A stretch of DNA of 64,000 bases from Vitellaria paradoxa. Its lineage: Eukaryota > Streptophyta > Magnoliopsida > Ericales > Sapotaceae. The stretch lies in contig CM034233.1 in the NCBI GenBank assembly GCA_019916065.1, forward strand, positions 48,004,141-48,068,140. The letters are read 5' to 3'. Every line of letters starts with the position of its first letter. Position 1 is the stretch's first letter. Under the pieces are notes generated by a model. It did no database searches, was not told the origin of the DNA, and saw nothing but the letters and a program-made list of their open reading frames with translations. Below, piece by piece: positions 10,721 to 21,823 of the stretch. A program made the position numbers and the translations under genes.

Positions 10721-11662
10721 CTAGATGAATCCATTTGCTAGCAACTCCTCTACTTGTGTTTTCAATTCTGTTAACTCTGCCAGTGCCAACCTGTAGGGTG
10801 GAATGGAGATGGGTTCTGTGCCTAGAACCACTTCAATGCAAGACTCTACTTCCCATTTTGGTGGTAACCTAGATATCTCCTCACGAAACACTTCAGGAAA
10901 CTCATTCACAACTTTAGGCAATTCAACTCCTTGTTCTTCATCCTCTTCCTCTATAACCATACAAGCAAACAAACTATATAATTTCTCCTTTCCCCAACTT
11001 TTCATGAGCGACACTTCTCGTATTTCACACCGGTCTATATAGAAGTGAATCTGATCTCCCTCTGGCATGGTTAAGGTTACCTTACGCTTATGACAGTCAA
11101 TCATAGCTTGGTAGGACATAAGCCAATCCATCCCAAGTATGATATCAAATCCCCTCATATCCAATACCATTAAATCAAAAGTTGAGACAAACTCTCGTTC
11201 ATCAAAAACATCAATTACCCTTAATTCACACTCCTTACACACTTGAGTTAAGGAAGAAAATCCCGCTATGGGGGTCTTAACACATAAGAATAATTCCAAG
11301 GGGCTAACATTTATTCCCAAAGCAGATGCAAATGATGTAGCGATAAATGAATAGGATGCTCCCATGTTTAAGAGCACAGTAGCAATTGATGAATAGACAC
11401 GAAAAATACCTCTTGTCACCATAGGCTCAACTGGTACCTCCTGCTGTGCCATTGTAAACACCTTGCCTTGTGGTTGAACATTCTGTGGCCGACCAAACCT
11501 CTGTCCCTATGGGTTCGCCCTTGACTACTGTGATGTCCCAGTTTGTATCGTCCCATGCGGAACACTTCTATGTTGATATTGCTGCTGTACTGACTGGGAG
11601 GTTGATGGGTGGGCTCCCTATAACCACTGTCCAGATTATGCCATCCTTCCTCCTGCGCCTCG
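10721..11662 (-). pseudogene. Chromovirus aspartic protease and linker
   Basis: The region between the gag knuckles and RT, in the same frame. It contains a retropepsin domain whose active-site segment reads LLNMGAS (near 11360-11380) where family members have L-x-D-[ST]-G-A. The catalytic Asp is therefore Asn here, a G-to-A change, and the protease would be dead. A hydrophobic second half (DMRGFDIILGMDWL, about 11110-11165) is typical of plant gypsy proteases. An acidic hinge (EEEDEEQGVELP) leads to the RT fingers. The 11463-11662 part is a low-complexity linker. Confidence 0.8.
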
Positions 11663-12811
11663 CTAATTCTGAGGGCAAAACTTCTGGATATGCCCTATTT
11701 TCCCACACCCATAACACACTATATCCTCTCCAACCTGTCCACTTCTCATCTGCCTTATTGACTCATTCTGTTTTCTAGCCTTAGGACATTTAGTGCTCTT
11801 ATGCCTCGGTTGCTTGCAGTTAAAACATATAATCAATCTTTGAGAAGTGCCTTCCAATTTCCTTGATGGTTTGGGTGCTGTACTCTCCTGGTAGGATAAT
11901 TGCATCTGTGAAGTTGATGAGTTACCCTTAGCTCTTTTTCTGCTAACTCCTTCTTGTTGAGTCCCCATGGTCTTGCTTCGCCGACTTTCATAAATGACTT
12001 TGGTTTCATTCAAGTCCCTTTCCACAGTCATCGCTCGATTTACAAAAGTCTCATAATCGTTTAACCCCAACATCACCATTTTATTCCTCAGAGTCAGTCT
12101 CAATCCCCTTTCAAATCTTCTGCACTTCAAATGAGTAGTAGAGACCAACTCAGGCGCATACTTTGCTAAGTCTAGAAACTTCCTTTCATACTCCAATACC
12201 GTCATAGTTCCCTGTATCAATCCAGCAAATTCTTCCCTCTTAGCATCTCTTAAAGATTGAGGGAAGAAGTAATCCCTGAACTTCTCCTTGAACCTTTCCC
12301 AAGTGAGACCCACTGATCCCCCTGTGTCCTTTAAATTAGACAACCAAGTTGACGCCTTTCCCACTAATTGAAATGCCGTCAGTATAATGCGAGTAGAAGG
12401 ATCAGTGAACTCCATTGCAACTAGTATCTTCTCATATTCCTCTAAGAATTGTTCTGCCACATCGGTGTCAGCCACACCATCATATGTTGTAGGTTTCATC
12501 CTCTTGAATTTCTCTAAAGCAGTCGGGCCTGCCTGCACTTGTGACTGGAGTCCAACTCGAACCCCACCTGCTATTGTGGTTATAACTGTCGCTAATTGTT
12601 GTAACACTGCCCCCGTGTCTATAGCTGCTGGTTGCTAAATCTCTGGTGCCCTCGATTGCACCTCCTCCTCTCCTAAATCATTCTGTTGTGCAATAGGCAG
12701 TGCCTCAGCCACTGCACTATGATGTGTTTCCTCTTCTGGCTAAACAGGCGTATGTTCCCTTCCTCTACCCCTACCTCGACCATTGCCTCAGCCTCGGCCT
12801 CTAACTTCCAT
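11663..12811 (-). pseudogene. Chromovirus Gag
   Basis: Gag forms the virus-like particle. The likely start is an ATG at 12811 followed by an Arg/Gly-rich stretch. In-frame stops are at 12790, 12742 and 12637, and the open part (12607-11663) ends in a stop after the second knuckle. The capsid region has the usual retrotransposon gag motifs (AFQLVGKASTWL, WERFKEKFRDYFFP, EFAGLIQGTMTVLEYERKF). Two CCHC knuckles follow: CFNCKQPRHKSTKC (near 11790-11835) and CYGCGKIGHIQKFC (near 11675-11720). The reading frame continues into protease, so the original product was probably a single Gag-Pol. Separation from the upstream small ORF is about 320 nt. Confidence 0.87.
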
Positions 12812-13134
12812 TTCACGCGGCGGTATTTTATCTAAGGTATATCAAAGCATAAAATGACAATATTAACTCGACATCTAAAAATTACAATAGAGCATAACTT
12901 CATTTCATAACAATAATACAATAGTTCAACACACTCATAAAGGTTCAACATAACAACACCATCTTACTTCCATTAGTACTACCACAGAAGTTCCAACATT
13001 GCAAGTTCTCAAGTTACTCTACTAACTGAAGTTAAAAGAGTACATAACATAACATAAGACCTTAGACTATCAACCATTCTGATTACCACTAAGGGAATTA
13101 TCTTTCCAAAATTTTCCCTTTACATTCTTACATC

Positions 13135-13731
13135 TCAAATTCTACGATATGGGCAAGAGCTACGAGTATGCCTCCTCCTGCCACAATAAGTACAACATTT
13201 AATACATTGCCTAGGGCTCCAGTAACGTATATGCCCCCGCCTATAGTAGCCCCCACATACTCCTCGCAGACGATCTTCCTCACTACTAGAGCTTCCATCC
13301 ATCTCCCCAACATTAGTGCTAGCTTTCTGTGAATTAACATTCTAACTGCTTGGGTTGGGTTCTATCATCACATCTGGTGTCATGGTTGAATTTGCTGAAA
13401 GGGTAGGTACAATCATAGTCACATTTTGTACTACTATCACTGGGTAGGTAGACTGGAACTGAACAGGCATCTGATAAGGACTCACACTCTAATATGGATA
13501 AGGTGTTGGATATGGAACTAGATATGGCATCCCATAGTAAGATACCATTTGATGACCTATAGTGGCTGACACCCTGCTTACCTCTTCTACATCATCTGTC
13601 GCAATCTGGGGTTGAGTCTTCGTTAAACCCTCGGTTGCCACTTAGGGAAAGACATCATCATCAAGCCATTTAATCTCTCTCTCAACTGATTAGGCTTTGG
13701 TACCACTGCTCTCCCCTTTTTCTATCCCCAT
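13135..13731 (-). pseudogene. Extra ORF upstream of gag with two zinc-knuckle-spaced motifs
   Basis: A 198-codon frame runs from an ATG at 13731 to a TGA at 13135 with four in-frame stops (first at 13692). It lies between the primer site and gag. The N-terminus is acidic (W-L-D-D-D-V-F-P), the middle is Tyr/Pro-rich (SYYGMPYLVPYPTPYPY) and Val/Ile/Thr-rich. The C-terminus is Cys/Arg-rich with a full CCHC knuckle CTYCGRRRHTRSSC. Just before it is a second motif at the same spacing, CGGYYRRGHIRYWS, in which two Cys positions read Tyr and Ser. This looks like a nucleocapsid-like RNA-binding protein encoded ahead of Gag. Ogre/Tat elements also carry an ORF ahead of gag; I do not know a named equivalent for Tekay-like elements. 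Function is inferred only from the knuckles. Confidence 0.6.
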
Positions 13732-13844
13732 CTAGAATTTTAAACAAAACAAATTAGATTCTAAGATCAAATTCAATTATGTTTCATTCAAGCATGCAAT
13801 ATGAGATGCAAGACTCCCCATGTCCTTAGGTATTCGAACCTAGT

Positions 13845-13856
13845 GCTCTAATACCG
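13845..13856 (-). promoter_or_regulatory. Chromovirus primer binding site (tRNA-iMet type)
   Basis: Four bases inside the LTR end, the minus strand reads CGGTATTAGAGC, matching 10 of 12 bases of the plant tRNA-iMet site TGGTATCAGAGC. Both mismatches are pyrimidine transitions. Minus-strand DNA synthesis would start here. Confidence 0.75.
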
Positions 13857-13859
13857 ACC

Positions 13860-16497
13860 TGTCACGCCCCAGATCTCGTGACCCGAGGGGTAAGTGATAA
13901 ACACACATAACATACACTAACATAACCAACCCATGATCAGAGCAACGCAACGTAAACTAGTGAGCCTGAGACATAAGATAGGATAACGTAAGTTTAACCT
14001 TGACTATTGCTAGGTCACGTACTCCATACACTATTCCCATTAATACATAACTTAGGCCTTAAGGCCATTACAACCAAATCAAATGAGTCTAGCAGTGTAC
14101 AAGATTACAATTCCAAAAAAAATTTAAATTAAATGACCAAGAGCTTTGCTATGCTAGGTAGGGCTCATGCACACCCTTCTAGTCCAATCCCATTGGCCCA
14201 CCTGATTGTTATGGCTTGTACTTGCATCAAAATCTGTAGGGACGTGAGCATGGGTCCACTTATGCCCATGATGTCTCAAACAAACATATATGATATGTAT
14301 TCCAAACATGCATGTATTTCATAGTGTATCTAGTTACCTCAATATGTTCTAGAGCCCCAACAATTTATCAACATTACTACATAATTAATTTAAAATATAT
14401 ACAATTTCACACAATAATATCATAAGGAGGATTCAATTCCAATTAATACTTAATATTTGAAATTTCATTCATTGGTTCAAATCACATTTCAATTCCAATT
14501 ATTCTTCATTATTGAATTTCCCAACATTAAATCTAATCACACTCCATACCACTTTATCATGTATTCAACATTCAATCACATATTCACATCCACATTCTCA
14601 TTTTCCAACAATCCATCCAACAACCATAGTCACACAAATCATTGGGGGTTGGGTGCATACACAACACCATTTTTATGGCTCCAGACCCAGCGAAAATGGT
14701 AAACCAATCATTATCGTTTAGGATCATAATCCAAGGCCACGAGATACCTATACACTCATAATGTTGTGGGCTACTAACTCACTGGCATTGACACCAAACC
14801 TTATGCAGGTTCCATAACTCTCAACCCGAGGGTAATCTCAAAACTCTTCTTATTTACCACACCCCACCACGGCCCCTGGCACACAAACAACCATTCATCA
14901 CATAGCATCTCATCATTCATAGGTTCAAATTCAACATCATATATTTTCCCATAACACATCCACATTTCGGTTCATCCCAAGATTCATCACATAACAACAT
15001 TGATCAAGCAGCATTAAACATCCAACATTCTTCAATATTATGAACATGAGTTCCCTTTGTCAAGTCACATTTTATTTAATCAATCACAAGTTCATATACC
15101 TCAACATTTAGTTTACATTAAGACATATTTACAATCCTATTTAATTAAGACTCTCATCTCAAAGTAATCTTCCAAATTCATGTAATTCAAGGTGACATTC
15201 ACTTACACTTACAAGTTAATTCCCATTAGCTTAAGATAACCCATCCTTAATCACTTTTTAAAGCTCATTTCTCTTTTAAAAATCCACGCAATTAATCAAG
15301 TAAAAGTTCCATATAATAACATGTTACCAAATCTTTCATAAGCCTAAGGTAGAAGGTCAAACTAAGCAAGATCAGGAAAAGTGGCCTAGGCTCAGTAGGC
15401 GCCTAAGCTGACACTCAGCCATGCACCCAAGGGGCTTGGGCACCCGGCTGTGTCCCCCTCGTGCGCCCACAGCTTAGGCCAAGTTTCGGGTTTCATACCT
15501 TATTTTCTGGTTTCATGGTTTCTCACCCTTAAGACCTCAAATTGACCAAGTTAAAGTGAAAATACCTAAAATTTCATGTTTCTAACATCAACACAAGGTT
15601 CTTAGGCATCTATCAAAGTTATAAATTTAAGTTTTCATCAACCACCAGTCAAGCTATGGATCAAAACACCATTTTCACTCTCTCAACCTATACAAATATA
15701 TATACATGTGTATAACTCCTATTTTCTTCCATGAATGTAACCGACATTTGAAAAGGGTTTTCTAATGGTATTCTACTCCTTGTTATATATCACATATGTG
15801 AGAATGAGGCATTAGATCCCTACCTCAAGTTGTAAGAAGATGGATCAACAAGAAGGTGTTTTGAGCTTCCAAACCCTCAAGCTTTGATGGACTCAATCCT
15901 CTCTTTCCTTGATCCAAACTACAAATAAATTACATAGGAAGGTTTCTTGAGGTTCTAATTACACTTTTGCAAGAGGAATTTGATTTTCATGAAGGTTAGA
16001 TGAACTCACCTTCAATTTTCTCCACCCGGTTTCTTGTTCTCCTTCTTTGTTCTTCCTTTGTTTCTTTACCTGGTTTCTTCCCCTCCAATCCACATCTCTC
16101 TCTCTTTCTTGCATCATTTGACCATTAAATATATATATATATCAATAAATTAATCCCCCAAACAATGAATCTCAAACCCCCTCCTCACCCCTAGCTAGAT
16201 ATAGGTTCACAGGGGAGAAGGGTCGGCTGAAAAATGCAGAGCAACTTATGTCTGTCAAATCCACTATTCCTTGGGCGGCCATGCCTTCTCAGGTGGGCGC
16301 CCAAGACTTGTGCACCCAAGGTGCCTCTTTTTCCTGCACTTGGCTAAAATGCCTACTTTTGATAGCCTGACCCATCTCTTTCAATGTTCTCAACTCTAAA
16401 GCAACATAAGTGATTCATTCCACTAAATTAACGTACATTACTTCCAAAATACATCAAAACCTTATACTTATGTTAATACAAAGTATGGGGTATTACA
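13860..16497 (-). mobile_element. Chromovirus 5' LTR (2638 bp)
   Basis: On the minus strand it starts TGTAATACCCCATAC at 16497 and ends GGGGCGTGACA at 13860 beside the primer site. A second copy of the family lies in the opposite orientation at 59473-61997, sharing both termini and the TCTCGTGACCCGAGGGG block near the end. It holds GC-rich islets at about 15385-15475 and 16270-16325 with GGGCGCCC-type palindromes, plus CT and AT microsatellites near 16095-16140. Its outer flank is copia RT sequence, so the element jumped into that copia copy. Confidence 0.85.
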
Positions 16498-17250
16498 ATC
16501 TATCTTATAAAATTTCTATTCTTATCATAAAGGATGCCTTTTCCATGTCCTTTATTTCAAAATTTTTTGAAAGAGACTTTTTAGTTTTTCATAGTAAACC
16601 AAGTTCACTGCTGACTATAAATAAGTCATTAACATATAGTACTAAAAATAGTAATTTGCTCCCACTAATCTTCAGGTATATACAACAATCAATGATGCTT
16701 TTCCTTAAACTTAAACGAAGTAATAGTATCATGAAACTTAAGATACCATTGTCAGGAATTGAGTCCATATATCACTTCTTTAACAAGCACATCATGTTTT
16801 CATTTGATTTTTTTATGAAGCCTTCTAGTTGTGCTATATAGAAGACTTCTTCTAAACTACTACTTATGAAAGCAGTCTTTACATCCATCTAGTGCAGTTC
16901 TAGATCAAAATGAACTATCAATGCTAAAATGATACTTAGAATAGAAGGTCTAATTGTAATTAATGCCTTCTTGCTGATTAAAACCTTTAGCTACAAGTCT
17001 AATTTTATGTTGTTCGATATTACCCTTTGAATCGTGTTTGGTTTTAAAAACCAATTTATACCCAACTCTTTTATATCCTTTAGGCAATTCAACTAACTTC
17101 TAGACCTTATTGAAGTCTATAGATTTTATCATTCATGGCATCAATCCATTTAATAGAATCATTACTAGTAATTGCTTACAAATATGTAATCGAATCGTTA
17201 GTATCCTCAACATTATTCTCAAATTCTTTTAAATACACCATATAGTCATC
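16498..17250 (-). pseudogene. Ty1/copia reverse transcriptase (copy 1), partial
   Basis: Minus-strand copia RT broken by frameshifts. Recognisable blocks are the AMNDKIYRLQ start region (near 17140), a GYKRVGYKLVFKTKHDSKG-like segment (near 17030-17080), RLVAKGFNQQEGINY (near 16960-17000) and the catalytic box at 16625-16636, which reads Y-V-N-D instead of Y-V-D-D. The Asp-to-Asn change inactivates it. The gene is cut at 16498 by the chromovirus; the C-terminal RT and RNase H lie outside the window. Confidence 0.8.
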
Positions 17251-18420
17251 TGAAATAGCAGATCTCATATTTCTATGAGATGTTCTTAATGCTACTTCCC
17301 ATGGTGCATCAATAATAGGGTCATTGTTACAATCCCGTTATGGGAATTTTCAAGTTATTGATGAATCATTTATTATTCATTATTATCGATTAAATTAACA
17401 TTGTTAGGAACAGCGTGACTGTTATGAATTAGAGGTAAGGAAAATTGTACTATGATTTATTAAATGATTGCATCCTTAACTTTACCACTCTCACTGACTT
17501 CACCATTCTCAATGAATCTAACATTTCTAGTTTCAACAATTCTTGTAGTATGATTAGGATAGTAAAAACTACATCCTTTTTATTTTTTTGGATACCCACT
17601 AAAGAAATAAGTAATTGTTCTTGCATCCAGTTTCCTTTTCATGTCAATCATAAATTCTTGCTTTTGTTAGGTAACCCCAAACATGCATATGCTTCAAACT
17701 GGATTTCCATCTTTTCCATAGTTCAAAAAATGTTTTAGAACTACCTTACTAGCTAGGAACCATATTTAAGACATATAGGGTAGCTTTAAGAGTATGCATC
17801 CAAAAGGATAAAGATTACCTTGTATTACTCATCATACTCCTAACCATATCAATAATTATGCAATTGCACCTTTCAGTTACACCATTCTGCCAAGGTTCAC
17901 CTGGCATTGTGTATTATGCGCAATATACATAAACGTTTAAGGAATTTGACAAAAGGCCGACATATGTTTGTATGTATTATTTCTAAAAACTGGGTACATC
18001 TCATAGCTTCTTTCTTTGTATATTTGGTCTATTAAACTTTAATACAGTTCGCACACATACCAAATCAGCCCAATTCAGATTTGAGAGAATTCATTCCTTT
18101 ATCAATCTCTCAATTCTTTTCTTGGATATGTGCCCTAATCTTTTACACCACAAGAGCCCATCAGTTAAGCCACATTTAGTTCTAACATTGTGATGCAGAT
18201 TAAGGATAGATTTAGATAAAAAGAAAGTTAATTTGATATATTCCATTTACTAAAATTTTAGATGTGACAAGAAAGAAATCTTAACTAAAAAACAAAAAAA
18301 TATCTCTGCATCGAGTTTGAAATATGAGTATTTAAACCAGAATCAATTCATGAAATATTAGAAGGACCATTAATTAGGCTTGATTCAAAATATACTAAAG
18401 CTATAAGCTTACCTTTCCTT
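17251..18420 (-). pseudogene. Ty1/copia integrase region (copy 1)
   Basis: Integrase would insert element DNA into the genome. The clear part is the PGEPWQNGVTERCN segment (near 17860-17915) containing the third catalytic residue (Glu), followed by DMVRSMMSN, ATLYVLNMVPS, FELW and LKHMHVWGY blocks typical of copia integrase. Frames change repeatedly and stops are common. The zinc-finger N-terminus and protease towards 18420 are too decayed to delimit. It lies between gag (right) and RT (left) on the minus strand, the normal copia order. Confidence 0.75.
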
Positions 18421-18846
18421 TTGAACCATGCCTTACGTTTTAGGCAATCTTTCTAAAAGTGTCCACTCTTTTTGCAAAAGTAACATTTATCATTTTTTTT
18501 CCTTCTTATAGGCAAATTGATCAGATCCATCTAGCTTGAATTGGCCACACTTAATGCCTTTTCTAACTTTCTTCTTTCTAATTCCTCCTTTCACCATCAG
18601 ATACATCACATGAGCATTTTGTTGCTTAAGTTTTCCTTCTTATTAGACTAACATATTTTGTAGCTCATTTGCATTCCACTTACCCTTAATAGTGTAGTAA
18701 TTGAACTGAAAATATCCATATTCTAAAAGTAAAGTATTCAGGGCAAATTAGAGGAGAAAAGACTCATCCACAGTCATGCCTAAAGTCCTTAATTTTATAG
18801 CTAGATTGGTCATCTCAATAATGTATTCATTTAAGACACAGGTAGC
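18421..18846 (-). pseudogene. Ty1/copia Gag, zinc-knuckle part (copy 1)
   Basis: The minus strand encodes a CCHC knuckle CYFCKKSGHF(stop)KDC near 18440-18490 followed by a KRKAWF stretch, the usual copia nucleocapsid. The preceding capsid C-terminal half runs up to 18846, where a solo LTR splits the gene. Its other half continues at 20578. One stop lies inside the knuckle. Confidence 0.75.
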
Positions 18847-20577
18847 TGACCACTTCTAAATAGTGCGTCTAAACTAACCCCCAAGTGCAAGGGTGTGCGG
18901 TGTAGTTTTAACGCGGTGAGTCCGAGGTCAAATCCACAGGGAACTATGAGATTGAACACTAAGATTTTCTAAGTTCTTCTACCTACTGGTTTTGTTTTAA
19001 AAACAAGAAAAGAAAGTTTATGTTGGGTTCTAAAAAGTGTTGATTACTAACTGCTAAATAAATAAAATAAATAGCAACAATTAAATTAAACTAAAATGAA
19101 AGCAATAACACTACGCATTCAAGATAATTAATTCTTGACTCAACTTTCAATTCCGGGTAGCTTACGTCTTCACTATGGGATGTGTTGGAATCCTTGGGTA
19201 TAAACCTAAATTAGGATTGTTTAAAAATTATTAAGAAAGTTTTAATCAAAAGTTTTTACCAGTGATTACAAAGAATATAGTCAAAAACTTCTGTTTTCGA
19301 AGGGTTCTCAAACAATCCTATTTGAATTCGGATTCAAATCCAATTTTTCTAATTTATCCAAAATTATTAAGAAAGTTTTAATCGAAAACCTTTACCAGTG
19401 ATTATAGAAAATATAGTCAAAGGTTTTCCTTTTCGAAAGTTTCTGAAATAAACCAATTCAAATTTGGATTCAAAATCTGAATTTTCAGTTCTTTAAAATT
19501 ATTAAGAAAATTTTAATTGAAAACCTTTACCAGTGATTACAGAGAATATAGTCAAAGATTTTCATTTTTGAAAGATACTGAACTAGGTTTAAATATTGTA
19601 GATCCCTACGCATGAGTTTTCACAAACCATGCGAAGGTTTCTACGCACATCCTATAGATCAGAGCAACCTACCCTTCCTTGATTCGTTGAATCAAGAACT
19701 AGGGTTTTACGCTAACATAACTTTAAACGAAATAAAATCAATCATCGAACACATATTTAAAGAATCTAAAGAATAAGATGAAGAAACAATATTATTAAAA
19801 TGAAGAACGAAAGTAAACGTACTCTGAAATCAACGCTGAAACGGAGTATTAAACGACTACAGTTGTAACAAAAACTATGAAGGCTTCGAAGATCCGTAAA
19901 AGCATTACACGAACATTAAAACTCTCTAAAAACTATCTAAAACTCTAAGAAGAATGGAAAAACTAAACTAAGGCTATGTAAGACTAAACTATGGCTCTCT
20001 TAGGGACGGCCATGTAGCATGGGTTATAAAGAAGTTACAAGGAAAACCCTAAAAGATGGAATTAAGCCGCGTACGCATAACACACTGTGGTCCAGACCAT
20101 CTGGCAGGGGGTCCAGACCACAGAAACTTTGTTCTTCAAGTTCTGCTTCTCGTTTGCTGCTTCTGACAGCTTTCTGCCCTCAACTTCTAATGCGATTTTG
20201 ACCTTGAAGATAATGGATTCAAGCTTTGGCTAAAACACAAAAGTTGTAGCCCTTTGAGTCTTCTTTCCAAACCAAAAATAATCAGGTCAATCTGAGTTGT
20301 GAGTGAAAAGATTTGGTCAAAATACTGACAAGGTGTCAAGCTAGAACTTCAACTGCACACCACTTCAACCATCTTGAACTTCAGACCATTTTTCTCTCCT
20401 CAGTAGCCACTTTCATCGCTGCTAATCTCACTTATTTTGCCCTTTTTCCTGCAATTAAGAAAATAATTACTATAAGTAATAAAAATATGATAAAACTTCA
20501 AAATAAACTACTTAAATGCATTAATAAGTATCAAAATGTGTAGTTTGTAATTACACTTTTCAAGTGTAATCAGTAGC
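18842..20577 (-). mobile_element. Solo LTR, family E (1726 bp) with GTAGC target duplication
   Basis: The LTR spans 18847-20572, begins TGATTACACTTGAAAAGTGT on the minus strand and ends GGTCA. It is flanked by exact 5-bp repeats GTAGC (18842-18846 and 20573-20577), so this is a solo LTR left by LTR-LTR recombination. The segment TCCCTGTGGATTTGACCTCG near its 3' end is typical of Athila/Tat LTRs. Internally it holds three diverged tandem units (about 19205-19335, 19365-19465, 19490-19590), each with a CCAGTGATTAYA-type core. The host is the gag gene of the minus-strand copia element. Confidence 0.92.
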
Positions 20578-20990
20578 ATCAAAATGTATAGTGGCAATTC
20601 AACCATAAATTTTTCAACAAGTGAGTTATCAGTAGATCGAAAACATTCCTTAACATTATTAAGATATTTTTTAGCATTCTACGTATCTAGGAGGAATGAT
20701 TTAATGTTTGCTATAATGGTCATAGGCAAAAATATTAGGCTTAATTTGTTAGATCTAGACCATGTCATATGAATGTCCCTCACTCCTTCACTGCTTTTAT
20801 CAATAATAATAGTAGGTTCATTAATGATAAGACACAAATCAAGGTCTAGAACCTCCAAATTAAACTCAATTTGCTCATGCCACTTAGAAAAATTAGTACT
20901 ATCAATTCTAGGGATGTTTGAGAATTGGGAATAAGGTAAACCATGACCCTTAAACTTGGGGGTTTAATTTATCATAACCATGCAGTGCGA
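20578..20990 (-). pseudogene. Ty1/copia Gag, N-terminal part (copy 1)
   Basis: On the minus strand, copia gag motifs are readable: a PKFKGHGLPYSQF-like start region (near 20930-20970), FSKWHEQIEFNLEVLDLD (near 20840-20895) and a W-S-R-S-N-K-L-S-L block (near 20740). These are the conserved capsid segments of plant copia Gag. It joins 18846 across the solo LTR insertion. Stops and a frame change are present. The start is not certain. Confidence 0.7.
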
Positions 20991-21352
20991 CAATTCATTC
21001 TTTGATTTAGACCCTAGAGGTTGACACCACCATGAGAATGTGTGTACGGGATAGGTCTTGTGCCCATAGATCCTCCTGGTGAATGCCTAGACTGGTGTTT
21101 GTGTTACTATTATTGTTGAAGTATGTTGATACTGGCTAGATTATGAGTTAATGATACATTAATACTATGTTGTTTATCTATTTTACTATGATATACTATT
21201 GTGATTCACAATAGAAGAATGATTGGAATATATTTATATTTTTGACTTTAGTGCTCATTTCTCTATAGATTTTATTATAGGTTCTAAGATGAACTCGTAG
21301 GTTAGACCTGCGAGTAAGAGGCCGTAGTTGTTAACTGCATACTTTTGTTATA
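20991..21352. other. Unassigned stretch upstream of copia copy 1 gag
   Basis: AT-rich sequence between the copia gag start and a Helitron-like terminus. It may be copia leader or LTR, but I could not find a primer site or matching terminal sequence. No coding signal is visible. Confidence 0.4.
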
Positions 21353-21383
21353 CTAGGATGAATGCACGTGCGTTGCAGTGCAT
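21353..21383 (-). mobile_element. Helitron-like 3' terminus
   Basis: Read on the minus strand: a hairpin (ATGCACTGC, loop AAC, GCACGTGCAT; one-base bulge), nine bases further the terminal CTAG, then T. Plant Helitrons end with such a subterminal hairpin plus CTRR and insert between A and T. The 5' TC end, which would lie to the right, was not located, so the extent is unknown. Confidence 0.45.
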
Positions 21384-21823
21384 GTTTATTTTTTTTTTTA
21401 TATATATATGTAAATTTAAAAAATAAGTTAACGATGAAAAATAAAATTATTACTTTTAAAAAATAAACCTATAATGCAATCTTTATATCTTTTCTGTATT
21501 GAGTTATTTTATAGGTTTGTTCATATCTTCAAAATAGGATGTTAATTTCTTCTCTGCTTTACCCAAGAGGTAGCATGTCAAAGCTAGTGGCGGTGGATTT
21601 ACATCTTATAGTAGCGGCTTCAGTTGCGACACATTCTAGCAATTTGGGCATTTCCACTACTTGAATTTCTGAATGGTTAAATAAGGAATAATTGTTTTTT
21701 CTTCATCCAAGTTGATATTGTCATCATCTAATTCAACTGTAATACAATGACATATGCTTTTTATTCTAGTTTTTGCAATGTATCCATTGCATCCAAAATG
21801 AAGAGAATTAAATTGGAAGTATG
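21384..21823. other. Unassigned AT-rich sequence, possibly Helitron interior
   Basis: No coding or repeat signal beyond runs of T/A near 21390-21410. If the terminus at 21353 is real, this is the interior of a non-autonomous Helitron. Confidence 0.3.

Larger units (their letters stand above)
9431..16497 (-). mobile_element. Ty3/gypsy chromovirus (Tekay/Del-like), 5' part
   Basis: On the minus strand this reads: 5' LTR (16497-13860), tRNA-Met-type primer site, an extra small ORF, gag, protease, RT and RNase H, cut at 9431 by the family-D LTR. Integrase, chromodomain and the 3' LTR lie outside the window. Gag to RNase H are all in one frame (no frameshift seen, only stops), matching single-ORF plant chromoviruses. 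RT/RNase H motifs and the long LTR (2.6 kb) favour Tekay/Del. It is inserted in the RT gene of a copia element at 16497/16498. Confidence 0.85.

Noticed and set aside
11470..11778. Plus-strand frame across the chromovirus gag-protease linker
   Set aside because: It lies antisense to a clear Gag-Pol frame and has no recognisable domain.
19205..19590. Regularly spaced repeats resembling a CRISPR array
   Set aside because: Only three diverged units of about 130 bp inside a plant LTR; no constant repeat with unique spacers, and the genome is eukaryotic.
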